A stretch of 64,000 nt of DNA from Paracentrotus lividus (Eukaryota; Echinodermata; Echinoidea; Camarodonta; Echinidae): positions 46,294,085 through 46,358,084 of the forward strand of contig CALNVZ010003426.1 of the NCBI GenBank assembly GCA_940671915.1, written 5' to 3'. The notes below the pieces were generated by a model. That model saw only the letters and a program-made list of their open reading frames with translations. It was not told the DNA's origin and searched no databases. This document shows, piece by piece, positions 1-13,100 of this stretch (position 1 is the stretch's first letter; each line of letters starts with the position of its first letter). The position numbers and the translations under genes were made by a program.

Positions 1-642
1 TCAGAAAATGTTACGGTACAAGATTTTGGCATTAGGACATAAGTGCTCTTTCTGTTTCTACAAGTATTTAATCCTCTCAAAGCAAATTGCACATCTTATT
101 TCTTGAAACAAAGTCCAAAGTCCTCTATGAAATAATATTTAAATGCAGAAGGCTTCCACTCATAGATGTGTACTGGTACAAATAATAGTCATGATTGCCA
201 CCTAGAACATATGCTGGACTTGACCTTGTCATCCCCTCCAGATTTTTGTATTGATTCTTTAAAGGTCATGCAATAATTATATTTAAAAAATGGAATGTGG
301 CTTTCGTTGAAGTAGAAAGTGTGAAGAACCTTCCCAATATTATACACTACGTTCTTGTACCGAGGTTTTAAATGTATGGTGTACCAGAACAGAAATTATC
401 TGATTTTAGACTAGGCTAGGAAATTAATGAGGGGTCATTTTCACGATTTTATCAATGTTTTCATGACTATAAGCATCCCTATAATTAAGAAGAAATTTAT
501 GCGAACACTGCCCCTTAAATAATTCCTTTAAAAAAATATATAAAAAATCCAGCACCTTCAGTAAGTTTCTTGGCTTAAATTTGGCATTTATGCATGGTTG
601 AATTGATCAAGCTCCCGTTTTTCAAAATCTTTCCATGTTTTT

Positions 643-715
643 TAATTAGAATACAAGACTGATGAGACAAGTCGTACCCATGCAAGCGAGCGACAGGAGA
701 ATGACAAGAGTTCAC
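643..715 (+). CDS. Possible terminal exon of a plus-strand gene (weak)
   Basis: A pyrimidine-rich acceptor (CCATGTTTTTTAATTAG) is followed by an open stretch that reads, from 643, YKTDETSRTHASERQENDK then SSPGVS and a stop at 716-718. The composition looks protein-like. The last 25 bases belong to a sequence that recurs at 900-1045, so this may be chance inside repeat DNA. If real, it is the end of a convergent neighbour and the MYPT 3' end must lie between here and 10 kb. Confidence 0.2.
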
Positions 716-1050
716 CTGGGGTCAGCTGAGCCCACACAACCGTGTTAATAATAATTCGAATGAAACCATCCCTCGTCATGAGGGGCTCATAACATGATAT
801 CTATGGCATCCATTGCATAGTAATATTGCCAATGTTATATGATATACGACAGACGATTGCGAAGGGGGGGGGCAAATGGGGGAGGGGTAAGGGGGTGTAT
901 TTCTTCATGAACAAAAGGTCACTTGGGGTCAGCTAAGCCCACACAACCGTGTTGATCACTCATATATATCTAATGAAACCATCCCTCGTCATGAGGAGCT
1001 CATTACATGATATCTATGGCTTCATAAGCAAGGCATCCATTGCATATGTG
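690..1050. repeat. Two-copy duplication with GGGGTCAGCT...CCATCCCTCGTCATGAGG
   Basis: The stretches 700-830 and 903-1045 share TGGGGTCAGCT, AGCCCACACAACCGTGTT, ATGAAACCATCCCTCGTCATG, CATGATATCTATGGC and GGCATCCATTGCATA in the same order, separated by a G-rich tract. It is a tandem or dispersed repeat pair. The CATGATAT and GGCATCC words recur in the 2.9-3.6-kb field. Confidence 0.75.
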
Positions 1051-2879
1051 ATGCGTCACGTCGAAAGGAGAGACTATTCGCGATTTTTGAAATCCATTTT
1101 ATTTGATATTATTGATCTCTGATCTCACATGGCCTTGAATTTGATATAACCCGACTGTAAAGAGTAAATGAGTGGAGATATTAGCCTCTGAAGCGAGGAG
1201 AATTGTACTCTTAGAAATCAAAATCAAGAGAAAAACGTCTGCGAAGTTTGACTTCCGTTTGACTCCGAGCCAGAAAAATAAGACCATTTTGTCCACGCTC
1301 TACTCACACGAAATCCCTAGCAACCACTTGTTACAAAGGTGAAACGATTGACCATATGAGGAGGCTACATTCAAGGTATACAGAGAACAATACTCGTCCG
1401 TCACGCATGATCGAGGCAAACGCAGCAAGCGATGTTGTCTAAATAACATTCAATCTTCTCAAAAAAAACTAAATTTTGGTTATTGTTTATAACTTCGTCA
1501 AATAAATAAAAACGTCATGTTCTTTCTAATTGTTTAAGAAAAAGTCCGCTCTCTTAAGAAAAGTGTTTACACCAATCTGGCGCTAAATTAGTTAGAAACA
1601 AAACTATTTAAAAACCTTTTGGGGGGTTTTATATTCCGATGTTTGCGTGCGTTCTTGAATGTCAATCGCCGTATACTCTTACTCATTATAAAGCGAGTCA
1701 TTTTTGATCTGAACTCTGTTGGAAATTTCGAACATAATAATGGTCTATAAACAAATTATTCTGTAGCAGGGGTTTATGCATTTTGTTTATATTCTTGAAT
1801 AAGTAATGAAGAGATAAGCCCCAAAATGTTTTAACTTGAGAAATTCTGCGCCTCACGAATTGTATTAGAATTTCTCTGATCACGTTTTTGAGTGGCTAGG
1901 TTAGCTTAAGAACAATGAAATAAAAACGTAATGATTGCTCGAATCTCGTCTTTTATTGATCAAACCTGTTACAGTAATAAAAAGATATTAATAATTTTAG
2001 AAATGAATTATTTTAAGAGTAAATCGTATTTTGTTCGTCGTGTTTAGTAAAACGCTACTTTCTTAAACACGTTACTTTGTAAAATAAACTGCAGAAAGAC
2101 TTTAACCTAAATACTTGTATCAAAGTATTATCACGTCACCTCTTTTTGTATGCTCTATGTTCCTGATGGAACCAAATTTGTTAATAGGGAGGTTTAATTC
2201 CCATCAGGACAACAGATATCCGGCGCTATAAAATAAAGCTGAAATTAACATTCATTTGGATCCAGATAGCTAAGTCAAGCAATAAGTAGCTTTTCCCCCA
2301 CTAACCCCCCCCCTCTCCCACCCGATTGTTAGATTTGACATTCGTTTGCGTGCTCCGCTATCCCGGGTGAAACAGCTTTATTCACAGCAGGTTGTGCCAT
2401 CGCACGCAAAATTTCTGAGTGGCAGCTAAAGAGAGTTTAGTTCGCTATTCGCTCCACAAAAAACGAACAAAATCCAGTTGAAATCAACACATCACATGAC
2501 AAAGCCATGCGTTGCTAAGGGCGGAGCTAAACGGAGAGGGGAAATTGAGCGTGGACGTTCGCTTGTCAATGTCCGGAAAAAAAATTATACCGAAAAAAAA
2601 AACACTCGCCGAAAAACTGCTTTTTACCACTTTCCCGTTACCATTTTCTCTCTTTTTTTTTAACAAGAGCAAAGATGAAAGCATGGTAGAACAGAAAATC
2701 AACAAAAAAATTCCTCAAAATTTTGACTTTTTTATTAGTTTGTCGATTTACTCGGATCTTTGTCTGCGACTTCTCCTCTCATTTCGACAAAGACGTATCA
2801 CATATAGTGATATGTTGTTGATATGGTATGGGAGAGTTGGGGGGGGGGTGTAGATCTTCATGAACGAGATCTATACACA

Positions 2880-3560
2880 ACAGCACAGATCTGGAGGCTA
2901 TTGATATAAGGAGTGATCCATTGATATGCTAGCCACATGGTATACAAGTCATCTCTTACAAGGGATGCATATCTAATAAGATGGATGCTGGCATCATGAT
3001 ATACAAGGAATCCTTCCTTTATACAAGGCACCTAAGTAAGATGCAAGTCATTGTGTGTATACATAGGCATCCCTGGATACAAGATGCATTTTGTCAAGAA
3101 ATAGCTCGCTTCATGATATGAGGCATCCCTTCGTACAAAAGGGTTCCAATAAGGTAGATACAGGTCTGCACATGATATGTACAAGGCACATAATATTGAA
3201 GGCATCCCTCCATTATACAGAGTTTCTAGCCATATGACACACATGCCATTCCTCAAAATCAAATGTATCTATTGAAGAAAGAGCTAGTTTATGATATACG
3301 AGGTATCCTTTTTCTATCACAGGGATCCAATACAGATAGATTTGTGCTCACATACCACATTTAGTCCAGTGATTTCGGAGACATCCTTCCTTCAACACAG
3401 TGTCTATGTCGGATAAATGATGATGCAATCCATATGATGTAATGGCATCCCTCAAAGCACATGTAAGATGCCTCTAGTAAATAAACTACATATAGTCATC
3501 AACATGATAAAAGAGGCATCCTTTCCTATAGTGGGGATCCAATACAGGTAGATACACATG
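2880..3560. repeat. Degenerate tandem repeat field (CATGATATACGAGGCATCC...)
   Basis: Words such as CATGATATAC, AGGCATCC(C)TTC, TACAAGG and GGGATCCAATACAGATAGAT recur in order at irregular spacing (clear instances near 2994, 3112, 3289 and 3508). This looks like an old minisatellite with a unit of one to two hundred bases. Confidence 0.65.
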
Positions 3561-5007
3561 ATTGTATACTTGTATCAATACATCATGCATTCAATAAACA
3601 AAACGGATCAAAGGCATCCCTTCAAAAACAAAAAATGATTTCCTACACGTACTTTATGTCAATAGATCAGAAGTAGGATATTCACATGAATCAATCTCAG
3701 ATAACAATCTAAAATCACTGCCAAAGTGTCATTTTATGATATCTATCTTTTCAAATAGTATGATAAGTAACCATAAATATGTTCCATTCTTTCTCCTTTT
3801 TAATGTTTAAAAAAATGAAAACAGCTTTTGTTATGAGAACGAAGATAAGACGGGCTTCATATCCTACTCAAATATCAATACAAATTGAAGACAATCCTGG
3901 ACAGCAGTTCCAATGACAATACATTATGATCCCACACATATAGATCCGGGAGCAATAGTCTACAGTGACCTCAAGAAGCTTATAAATTTCCACCTTTCAA
4001 ATGTTATTTTCATCATACATGTATATATCTGGTCTGTCGAAACCTGAGAAGGCTGAAAATACACTGCAGTCCCACATACATGTATTAGATATATCTCAGG
4101 GTATTACATGTTGCCTCCACTGTCCTCAAAGAACAAAAAGTATTAACACTGGTAACATCGGTTAAAGCACCCTACATTATCTGCTGGAGGATGTTAACCA
4201 AGTACAGGTACACATACCAAGTTTAAATGCAAAAAGGCCGAATATCATAATATGTACATCGCTCTCATTGAACTGATCCTGTTACACTTGAAAAGTGCTG
4301 CCATTCACCCTATCCCCTAGACACAACAAACCACAAACCTAATCTGTTATCCAATCCTGTCATTACTTATTCACTCATTTCACTGAAAGACACTCAATCA
4401 AAGCTAAAGATTCACCCAGCTGCTTATAAATCACAAATGTATCTCCTTCCCCGACCATTGATGAATGGCAAAGAATGGCTCAACTACATACAAAAGCAAG
4501 TCATTTCTATTGACTTCACAAACATGTGCTGAAAGGATTACCAAACGATTAGGACATGTTCCACACAAACACGCATTGTGCAGTCCACATTCTCTGACAC
4601 TTCTCCCTAAATTATACAATCGTAGATGTATCGAGCATGAACAAGCTCATCACCATCTCAGAAAATGTCTTCGGCTTGAAGAGTCGGCTGGATCAAATGA
4701 ACACAGTATAAATCCTCAGGAGGAATTTCGGCACAGGTGCAGGGCGCGAACGCGAAAAAAGGTATTGATCGCAATGTATCAACAAACGTGTGAAAAAAGT
4801 GGGGCTTTCCGACAGCTGCAGTGTTGTAGCATAGTGCAGCTCCCACCACGCAATCTCGCACATACAATAGATATCACTTTGATTATGCAGCCAATTCATC
4901 AGAGTGAAGGGCGGCAAATAAAAAGTACCCCCAGGATATTATGTGCACACAGTGGTGTTAAAAACGTAGTTAATCAGAATTCTTGAAAGAGAGGATAAGA
5001 GAATGAG

Positions 5008-5010
<3 letters not shown>

Positions 5011-5046
<36 letters not shown>

Positions 5047-5057
5047 GAGAGAGAGAG
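5011..5057. repeat. GA microsatellite
   Basis: An uninterrupted (GA)n run. A second imperfect one lies at 5387-5417. ORFs read across these tracts as Leu/Ser repeats are artefacts. Confidence 0.95.
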
Positions 5058-5385
5058 CGGGGATGGAATGAAAATGATCGATATTGACTGGGATGTATAT
5101 TTCATAAAGGGGAATACATCATACTGTCTAATTTTAATAAAAATCAGGAATATATTAAAGGAGAATGAAAATGAAGCAGAACGTAAAATGTAAATTATAA
5201 TGACAAATGGAGAGAGGTGAGAAATAGAAAGAGATAATCTGGGTGGAGGACATTTGATTAGAGAATTTTCTTCCATAATGCCTCACATTTTCTAAGAACT
5301 GTACTATTGTTATTCATATTTTTAAGATATATAAAGAGTGATAGCATTCAAGATGAAGAAAGCAGAGCATAAGAAACAGAGAAAC

Positions 5386-5418
<33 letters not shown>

Positions 5419-6450
5419 AAGAGAAACAGAAAGAGAGAAGTGCATATAAATCAATCCCTATGTTAGCTCTACAGATCATGATCGCACCACTCACAATACC
5501 TGTACAATAGTTAACAATGGGTGATAATAACAGCAATCATGGCTGTCTATTATCCTATTCCAGACAGGTTGCACACAAGATCTAACCAAGTGTGACAACA
5601 CACATGAGGTGCCATGAATCGTGACATCTCTCTCCTTTTGTTTCTTTTCCCCCCTTCCTATTTTTCTCTATCTTGGCTATCGTTCCTCTGCTCTATCTTT
5701 TTTCTTTTTCTTTTTTGCCCCCTGGTTCTCTGTTCATATTTTCATTGTTTTCCTATCTCTTTCTCTCCACCTGTCCTTTGCCCTTCCCTCTTCAATTTCT
5801 TTATCATACTCTTTCCTTCCTCCCCCATTATACGCATGATTCTATTTTTCTTTTTCCATCTCCATCTCTTCCCTATCTTCATCCATTCATTACATAATCA
5901 TAACAAATTATTACAATAGTAACAATTTTGCCTCAGAAAAAAATTATTCATCTCACAAATAACATACTTTCCATATTCAGAAAGCTATTAGTGGTTGAAA
6001 TACTTTTCCCATTCCTTAATTTCTAAAACAATAGCAATCACCAAAAAAAAAAATTGAAGAAAAAAAAAATCATATGTACTCTATGCAATAATCTTTCATT
6101 ACATTCCCCTTTAGTGCCATGAACTAATAAAATTTGTCCCATTTAAATTCATAACTGCTTGAACCAAGACTTGTCCTATTCTCACTTTGCAATAAACTAC
6201 CAACAACATAAAAATGTTAAAATCCTGCCAAACCATTTTTCATTCCAGTTTGCCAACTACCTGAAAGCAAATTTTTATCCCTCACACATTAGGCACAATC
6301 AAACATGTTCACAAATGTCATTAACAGTCCATTAATCTTCAGTAATTATCTTTCTTCATTGTCTGGAACACATCCACCATTAATAAACAAAATCTTCAAA
6401 TGAATAGACTGAGTATTATGGATTAATAAACAATAGCATGTGAGAATCTA

Positions 6451-6489
<39 letters not shown>

Positions 6490-7243
6490 GACAGCAATCG
6501 CCATATTAAACAAGAGGGAGAACATTAATATAATATCTACATCAAGTGAAAACCATGTGAAAGACCTCAACAAAAAGCTCAAAAGCAAGAGTGTCATATA
6601 TCAATGTCTTCTTAGGACTTACAAAAAAAAATTAAAACCCTCAAATGGAACCTAAATGGAAAACCAAAACTAAGAAGTTATAGACATTAATCTATTCCAA
6701 GTTAGAGAGCTCCCTCTAAGTTATGTTTGGCATCAAAGAACCACCCTTGGCTTCTATACAGACATGGGACCAATGTATTAGAATCACTTTTCAGGAGCAG
6801 GTTTAAAATCAATTCCAAACAACCTCTTAAATTCCTTGAAAATTATATCAGAAGACTGAATTTATACTGATCCCCTTAAACGTCAGATTTTGAAGAATTG
6901 AGATGAAACATAAATCAAATCACAACGTTCAGGAAAATCAGTCATTCAAGGCATAATGCATTTTTAAGTTTTGTACCTGCAAGGAGTTTAAAATTTGACA
7001 GGACAACCCTTTCAATTTGTGGAAGGATAAACCTTTGTTTCAAAGATTTTAGAAAATGCAATTAGTATCTGAGAGTATACTAATACTACAACCCAGTCGG
7101 TTTACTACTGTGTGAGGGGAGGGGGATATTGAAGGTTTTGGTGAATTTCTTTTACCATTACACTCAAATTGTACAAATGTTTGAGGAAAAAAGAAGTTTG
7201 TGCTAACATCAATTAGAATAAACAGGATTGCATTGAAGTCCAA

Positions 7244-7350
7244 AGCTTTGATAAACTAACACCAATAAGTATAGATGGGACCGAGTTAGATGTTCAAGCT
7301 TTGATATACTAACATCAATAAGTATAGCTGGGACCAAGTTAGACGTGTAG
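7244..7350. repeat. Two-unit tandem duplication, about 54 bp each
   Basis: AAGCTTTGATAAACTAACAC and AAGCTTTGATATACTAACAT each begin a unit that continues with CAATAAGTATAG, TGGGACC and AGTTAGA. The copies are adjacent, with few mismatches. Confidence 0.85.
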
Positions 7351-7527
7351 ACTAGGAAGGAAATGACCTATAAGATTGCCTGGAATGTAGCAGAGAGGTA
7401 TGCCAGGAATGTGTGAGGGGGGGGGGGAGGGTAGAGTGGCTCGTGGGGGTACAATGTAGCTAGGACACAGATAGGATGAGTATGTTACTACTCAATGTCT
7501 GTTGAGAGCTAGGGTGTTAAATATGAG

Positions 7528-7730
7528 TGAAAGTAGTACGAGATTAAGGCCCTTTTAACCCATAAACAGCCAAATTTATTAAGTATTCAACCAGTATCCA
7601 GTAATATATTACGACTCAGTATTATATGCTGAGAGAAGGTGTAACACATTGTGTGAAAGTAATAGGCTAATGCCCTTTTAGCTATAGAGAGACAAAACAT
7701 ATTGGCCTGGTATCCAGTATGTTACTATAC
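7528..7730. repeat. Two-unit degenerate tandem repeat
   Basis: Two units begin GTGAAAGTA and share GCCCTTTTA and AGTATCCAGTA/GGTATCCAGTA followed by TATTAC or GTTACT. Unit length is about 130 bp and the copies are diverged. Confidence 0.55.
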
Positions 7731-7908
7731 ATAAAATACACCTTATTTAAAGTGTGAAAGTTCTATAAGGTTGTATTTCTATCCATTATTTTTCACATTT
7801 CATGAATATCAATACAACACTAACTGTAATTCAGCCCAAGGCCTGTGAAAGTTTATTTTAAATGCAATAAATGACATTTCAATTCAATTCAATAACTGGT
7901 AGCCTTTC

Positions 7909-7939
<31 letters not shown>

Positions 7940-10135
7940 AACGAGTACACCTTTTTTGCTCTGATATGAAGTGTTTTCTATCAAGCTTGAAGACAAGAGA
8001 GAGAGAGAGACCTGGAGGCATTTTGCCTTCAATTGAGTCAACAAAAACAAAATATCATATCACGCTCTCTTGTTATTCTTAGCCCTACTGTGAACAAACA
8101 GTACTCCAAAGTTTTCTTACAGTAACCAAACACCCTCCGTTTCTCTTGAACTACCAGAGACTTGGTTCTAAGTGAAGTTTAATGTCAGGTTTCTTTCCTT
8201 TTCATTTTCTTTATCTTTTTTTTTTTAAAGTTTGGAATGCAGGATTGATTTTCAAGTGGGTCATAAAAGCCTGGTTTATTTATATCTTTAGCCTCTGAAA
8301 AGGTCATGATGAATTGAATATCTCAACAACTTGAGAATCATTATTGCTTTCTTCCCTTAAAATAACATTTTGTTAATTTTGTTTTGGGTTTTAAAAATCA
8401 ACCGGAAAGACAAAGAGGCATTTTTTTGTTTCCAATATAAAATCTGAAGAATTTGGCAACTTTAGATTGCTTAAATAAATAGCATTTAACCTAAGACAAG
8501 ACTTTAGCATAAAGTACTGTACCTTCCTAAGTATTTATTAAAACAAATAAATCATTTACATCTATAGGCCTATCTATTCAAACATATTTATGCAGGATAA
8601 CAAGATCTGGATTAAACAAATCAAAAAGCTGTACGAGATTTGCAGGGTATAGTTTTGTCACAATTAAACAGACAAGGCGTAGAGTTGCAGTCTGTGCCAT
8701 GTTCTTTTTGTCTGGGACAACTGGAGCGTAGAAACCATGTACACAGTTAACAGGCTACAGCCTTGTAATAGTCACGTATTAGAACTGATTATTCAGAAAT
8801 ACAGTTGAGAGTGTACATAATGAGGAATCATAACTGAAAGAAATAGCTATAGCATAATTTATATATCAGGTAGCCTTCTAAAAGATGAATAGATGCATTA
8901 AAACAAAATGTACACAGTTGAATCTGCCACATAAACGCAGAATATGGTATATACAAGTACATGTACCATACTTGCATTGTGCATTTAAAAGGTTACTATT
9001 CAGTTATATATAAAGAACTTGAACTCATCTTATACAAATATCAATCAAATAACACTCAACTGAAAAATTTTCAATACCTGCAACATGAGGAAGAAAAAGT
9101 CTAATATATCTACAACTAAAATATGATGTACAGAGTAAAGTATGGAGGGTACAAATGTTAGTAACAAGCTTTTGATTGCAGCAGCAGCTATTAAACAAAA
9201 ATGTACTCACAGACACTAAAACATAAAGAAAACAGTGTACATTGGCCAAAACTTCAATCCACAGACAGTTCATCATCAAATATCACTCATATTCAACATA
9301 ACACAAACCACTCATATTCAAAAGAAAATACAGGTACACACACATACTGAGCAGCCCTTTGTCAAGAAGTGTTGGGGGTAGAGGGGGAACTTTAGATGTT
9401 CATTTATTTCATAAATAATCAAATTCAACTTGCAAAGACATTTGCAACTCATTGGACAAGAACAGCATTACTTTTGAGCATTTAGAATGGAGTTGTAAAT
9501 AAAGCAAAACTGGAGTCTGAATTGTTTATAATGCAGTACATGTCATTTTTGTTTTAATACAATATAAAATATAAAAATATAAACTAAATGTGACAAGATT
9601 TCTTACTCATTTCAATAAAAGAACTATTTTCTACCAAAATCATTAGGCAGTTATTATTTGCGGATTTTACAGTTTAGTGTAAGTTCTAGTTTGATTTTGT
9701 GAAGTTATTCTTGCAAAATAAGCATCATTCTGCTAACGACAGAAAATAAAATCTAATAAATTGAACCAAACTTACACTAAATATTCAGGACTACAAATAA
9801 ATCAAATTGTGAATAGTGGATGAATTCAGAGGCAAACATACATGTCGGGCACTTAAATCATAAGAAAAAAATATACTGAAAGGATATCAAGTTTTCCAGA
9901 ATGTGTGTCATCAAACACAAGATGACATTATTTGCATGAATGCTTTTCTATTAATTTGTCATATTTCATTAGTACAAACTGATGTACTGCAAAATAATAA
10001 CAGTTCAGACTTGATCTTAACCAGTTTTTGTCCACAGTCACTTCCATAACCAAAACGCAAGTTTAATTGTAAGTTTCACGGTACTATACAAAGGTCGTTG
10101 ACCTCTAAACTAAACCACAGCAAAAGTTCACTCAC

Positions 10136-10180
10136 CTTTAATGCATCATCTTCCTCATCCTCGTCCTCGTCATAGTCCTC
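10136..10180 (-). CDS. PPP1R12A: MYPT exon: acidic segment after second phosphosite
   Basis: 45-nt exon, acceptor GATCAG after a pyrimidine-rich stretch, donor GTGAGT, phase 0 both ends. It encodes EDYDEDEDEEDDALK, comparable to the acidic DSDENEQEQQSDTEEGS stretch that follows the Thr853 site in vertebrates. It is the last MYPT exon I can support. The remaining C-terminus, including the leucine-zipper-like coiled coil, is not seen to the left. Confidence 0.8.
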
Positions 10181-13100
10181 CTGATCGTCCAACGATGAAG
10201 AGCAGATGATAGACACCGGTAGAAGGTAGGAAGCAGGTGGAGGAAATAGAGCAGAAATAGGGGACGAAGAAAGATGAAAAGAGAGAGAGAGAGAGAGAGA
10301 GAAAGAGGGAGAAGGTGGGCATATCAATATATGGAGTTGAGGAAGGGTCAATGGAAAAGGAAAGATGAAGAAATAAGAGAGAGAGATAGAAATAAAGATC
10401 GAAAATGTGAGAGATGAGATGGATTATAGAAAGGAGGTGAAAGAGGCCAATAGAAGGTGGATATATTTTGAAAATAGATGGGACAGACGAGAGAAATAGA
10501 GAGAAGAGAACGGAGAAAGGAGACAAGGGCAAGAGAAAATGAATGTGGAATGCAGAATTAAGAAAGAGAGAGAGAGAGAGTTAAAGAGCAAGATAGGAGA
10601 TGGAAAAGGGGAGAGAAACAAAGGCAAAAAAAAAAAAGTTAATATACATATTGATCTTAGGCATGCACATTCCAACGTGCAGTGTATGAGATGGTTGGAG
10701 AGGGTGCATTGGAGTACATAACAGCTCTCAGACAGACACTGCAAACAAAAGTACCATGCTCTTTAATCATCTATAGGTAAGCTAAAAGCTATCTGCTGTA
10801 ACATAAATTAAAGCTATGGTTTAACCTGGATGCTTGAAAATCGGTCCTGTTTTAGAATTCTAAATGCTATCAGATTTGTAATTCTTTTCAGGATTATTTA
10901 GGGAGGGTTAACACTCTTTCCAAGCTAACTAACACAATCCACTTTTCCCTTTTTAAAATATTTCATTCCTCATACAGTCCCTCCGTGATAACCCTATTGC
11001 TTTCAATCCCAATCCCGACCCCTATTCCACTGTGGTCATACATGCAAAAATCCTTGCTAACTCTATTTTCATTTTTTGGCTATTTTCATGGATAAAGACA
11101 TACATATTTTTTATTTTTATTTATATATTTTTTTTTTTTTTTTGGGGGGAGGGGAGAATTCAAGATTTCTTCAAACTAGTGTTGGGACAACTAGCTCCTA
11201 ATATTTAATCAATTTAGGGCATTATTGCTTTGTTTTAGAGAGTGCTGATGACACATGCTGCGTGTGTTAAAAAAAAAAAAAAAAAAATCAGTACCTTCCC
11301 TTTCTCTTGAGCATGAATAAACATGGGAATCCTGCAACTTCTTATCCAAGGAACAAAATGAATGATCATTGCAAAAATTATCTAAACTTCAATTTAAAAC
11401 AGTTTTTAAAAAAAGATGGTGCAAAATTTAAAGAAATAGAGAGATATCGGTACATATCATTTCACATGCACCTGCAAAACGGCAAACAATGTCAAAATAA
11501 ATCAAGCATGGAATGAATTCAAGGATGGGTGCATATCTAAACCACATGCATGAAATAATGAAATAAAACCAACATGAGGAATGTATTAACAAAAAATGAA
11601 AACATTATAATATGATTCTATTGAATAAACATGAAGAGAGAGCTATAGAAAGATATCTGCAAATCAAACATTCTGCCTTTTTTCCCCTTCTATTTCTCTG
11701 TTTCTTTTTCTTCTATTCTAAAGAATTGTTCCACTATGGATGAATTCAAAAAGAAGATCAAAGAATTTTTGTAAACATTTCTGTTCCACACTTTTTCCCA
11801 TACACTAAATTTATCATCAATGAATTGAAAAATTGAACATGAATGAAAAATGAGGTGTTTGCAATGGGAACGGTGATGAAATGAAATGAAATAAATCTGA
11901 GGAAAAATTGTGAATTTTCAGTTGATGGTTTCAAGTTACCTTGTCAGTACCAAGGTAGATTGTTTGGATTTTATCAGAATATACCATTTTATAAAGTAAA
12001 CAACAATTTTACAGTGTCTGTGCTCACCTTCTTGTTAAATGTATATTAATATTGTTTGATTACCAATAAATCATTATTTTATTTAATTGAATTGGAAAAA
12101 AGCAACTTTATTCAGAAGGGAAAATCAATTAAACTATTAAAATCCATTAAAAAAAAATAAAACACCACGCAAAACATGCCCAGGAATGACCATGAAAAAA
12201 CAAAGAGAGCAGTCTCCCCCCCCCCCACATGGATTGACCACTAAAGGCATAGCCTAGCTAAGCCGGGTAATAATAATATGATAATGCGCCTGAGCATCTA
12301 CAGAGTGGATACATGCGCAATACAAATCACATTATTATCATTATAATTATCACTAGCCAACTTTCAGATCCCCCCCCTACCAGTACAAACAAAAAACAAA
12401 AAAAGTATATACTGTATTAATAAGCTTAGGATATCAAACATACGTTAGAGGATTTAATTTTCACCAATTTGCATTATGTCTATTATTTGTTTACGAAAGC
12501 AAAAACGTCAAGATTGACGATTACATGAAAGTAGCATAAGGTTCGTTTGCCCATGAAAGAAACACATTTTGATTGCAAAGGCATGGAAGATGCAAGAGAG
12601 AAAGGTTTCTTTATTCACAAAAGCAAAAACATTCATGATTGACAATTGAGATGACACGATATAAGATGAGGGTGAATGGATGTAGCAATGAGAACAAATT
12701 TTGCAGAGATGAAAGTGACATGTGATAAAATTAGAAACCAAATAATTTCCTCTTTTTAAACTGAGCTGAGCATACCTTTGAATTATTCCTCTAATTAGCA
12801 AAAAAATGAAGAAAGATGCAAAAAGAATTAAAATCAGGTCATGATTATTTTCAATAAATAATATATAAATAATATAATGAGCACAAGACATGGGTTCTGC
12901 CTAGTCAAGCAAAAAGCTGGGGATTCTTAAAAGTACATATAAAATTCTTTGGAATGATCATGCTTTAACACCCAAAGGGAATCGTACTCATGCGTAAAAT
13001 AAAATGCACAAATCAAATTGAATAAAAACCAAGGGTGTGAATGGATGCATGAGAAAAACATAAATATTTGATTTGAAAGACCCAGCGTTGACTGATTTTG

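Larger units (their letters stand above)
1..10135. other. Downstream region with no confirmed gene
   Basis: AT-rich sequence left of the last supported MYPT exon. It holds a duplicated segment (690-1045), a degenerate tandem repeat field (2880-3560), GA tracts near 5.0 and 5.4 kb, a T-rich low-complexity stretch (5610-5880), homopolymer T near 6.46 kb, and two small tandem duplications near 7.3 and 7.6 kb. No exon encoding the MYPT coiled coil was recognised. It may be the next large intron. Confidence 0.6.

Noticed and set aside
2223..2235. TATA-box-like CTATAAAATAAAG in a locally GC-richer zone before a 113-codon ORF (2512-2853)
   Set aside because: The ORF is lysine/phenylalanine-rich, with homopolymers and no homology; one TATA match in AT-rich DNA is weak evidence of a promoter.
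4465..4986. 173-codon plus-strand ORF
   Set aside because: No recognisable domain, no splice or promoter context, Cys/His/Arg-rich composition as in chance ORFs; two other ORFs overlap it on the opposite strand.
5614..5919. Leu/Phe/Ser-rich ORFs in three frames
   Set aside because: T- and C-rich low-complexity DNA; all frames give hydrophobic artefacts.
9673..9781. TTTAGTGTAAG ... CTTACACTAAA inverted repeat
   Set aside because: Arms of only about 11 bp in AT-rich DNA; could be chance.
10076..10744. Ser/Leu-rich minus-strand ORFs
   Set aside because: They come from GA-rich repeats; only the 45-nt segment at 10136-10180 is supported as an exon.
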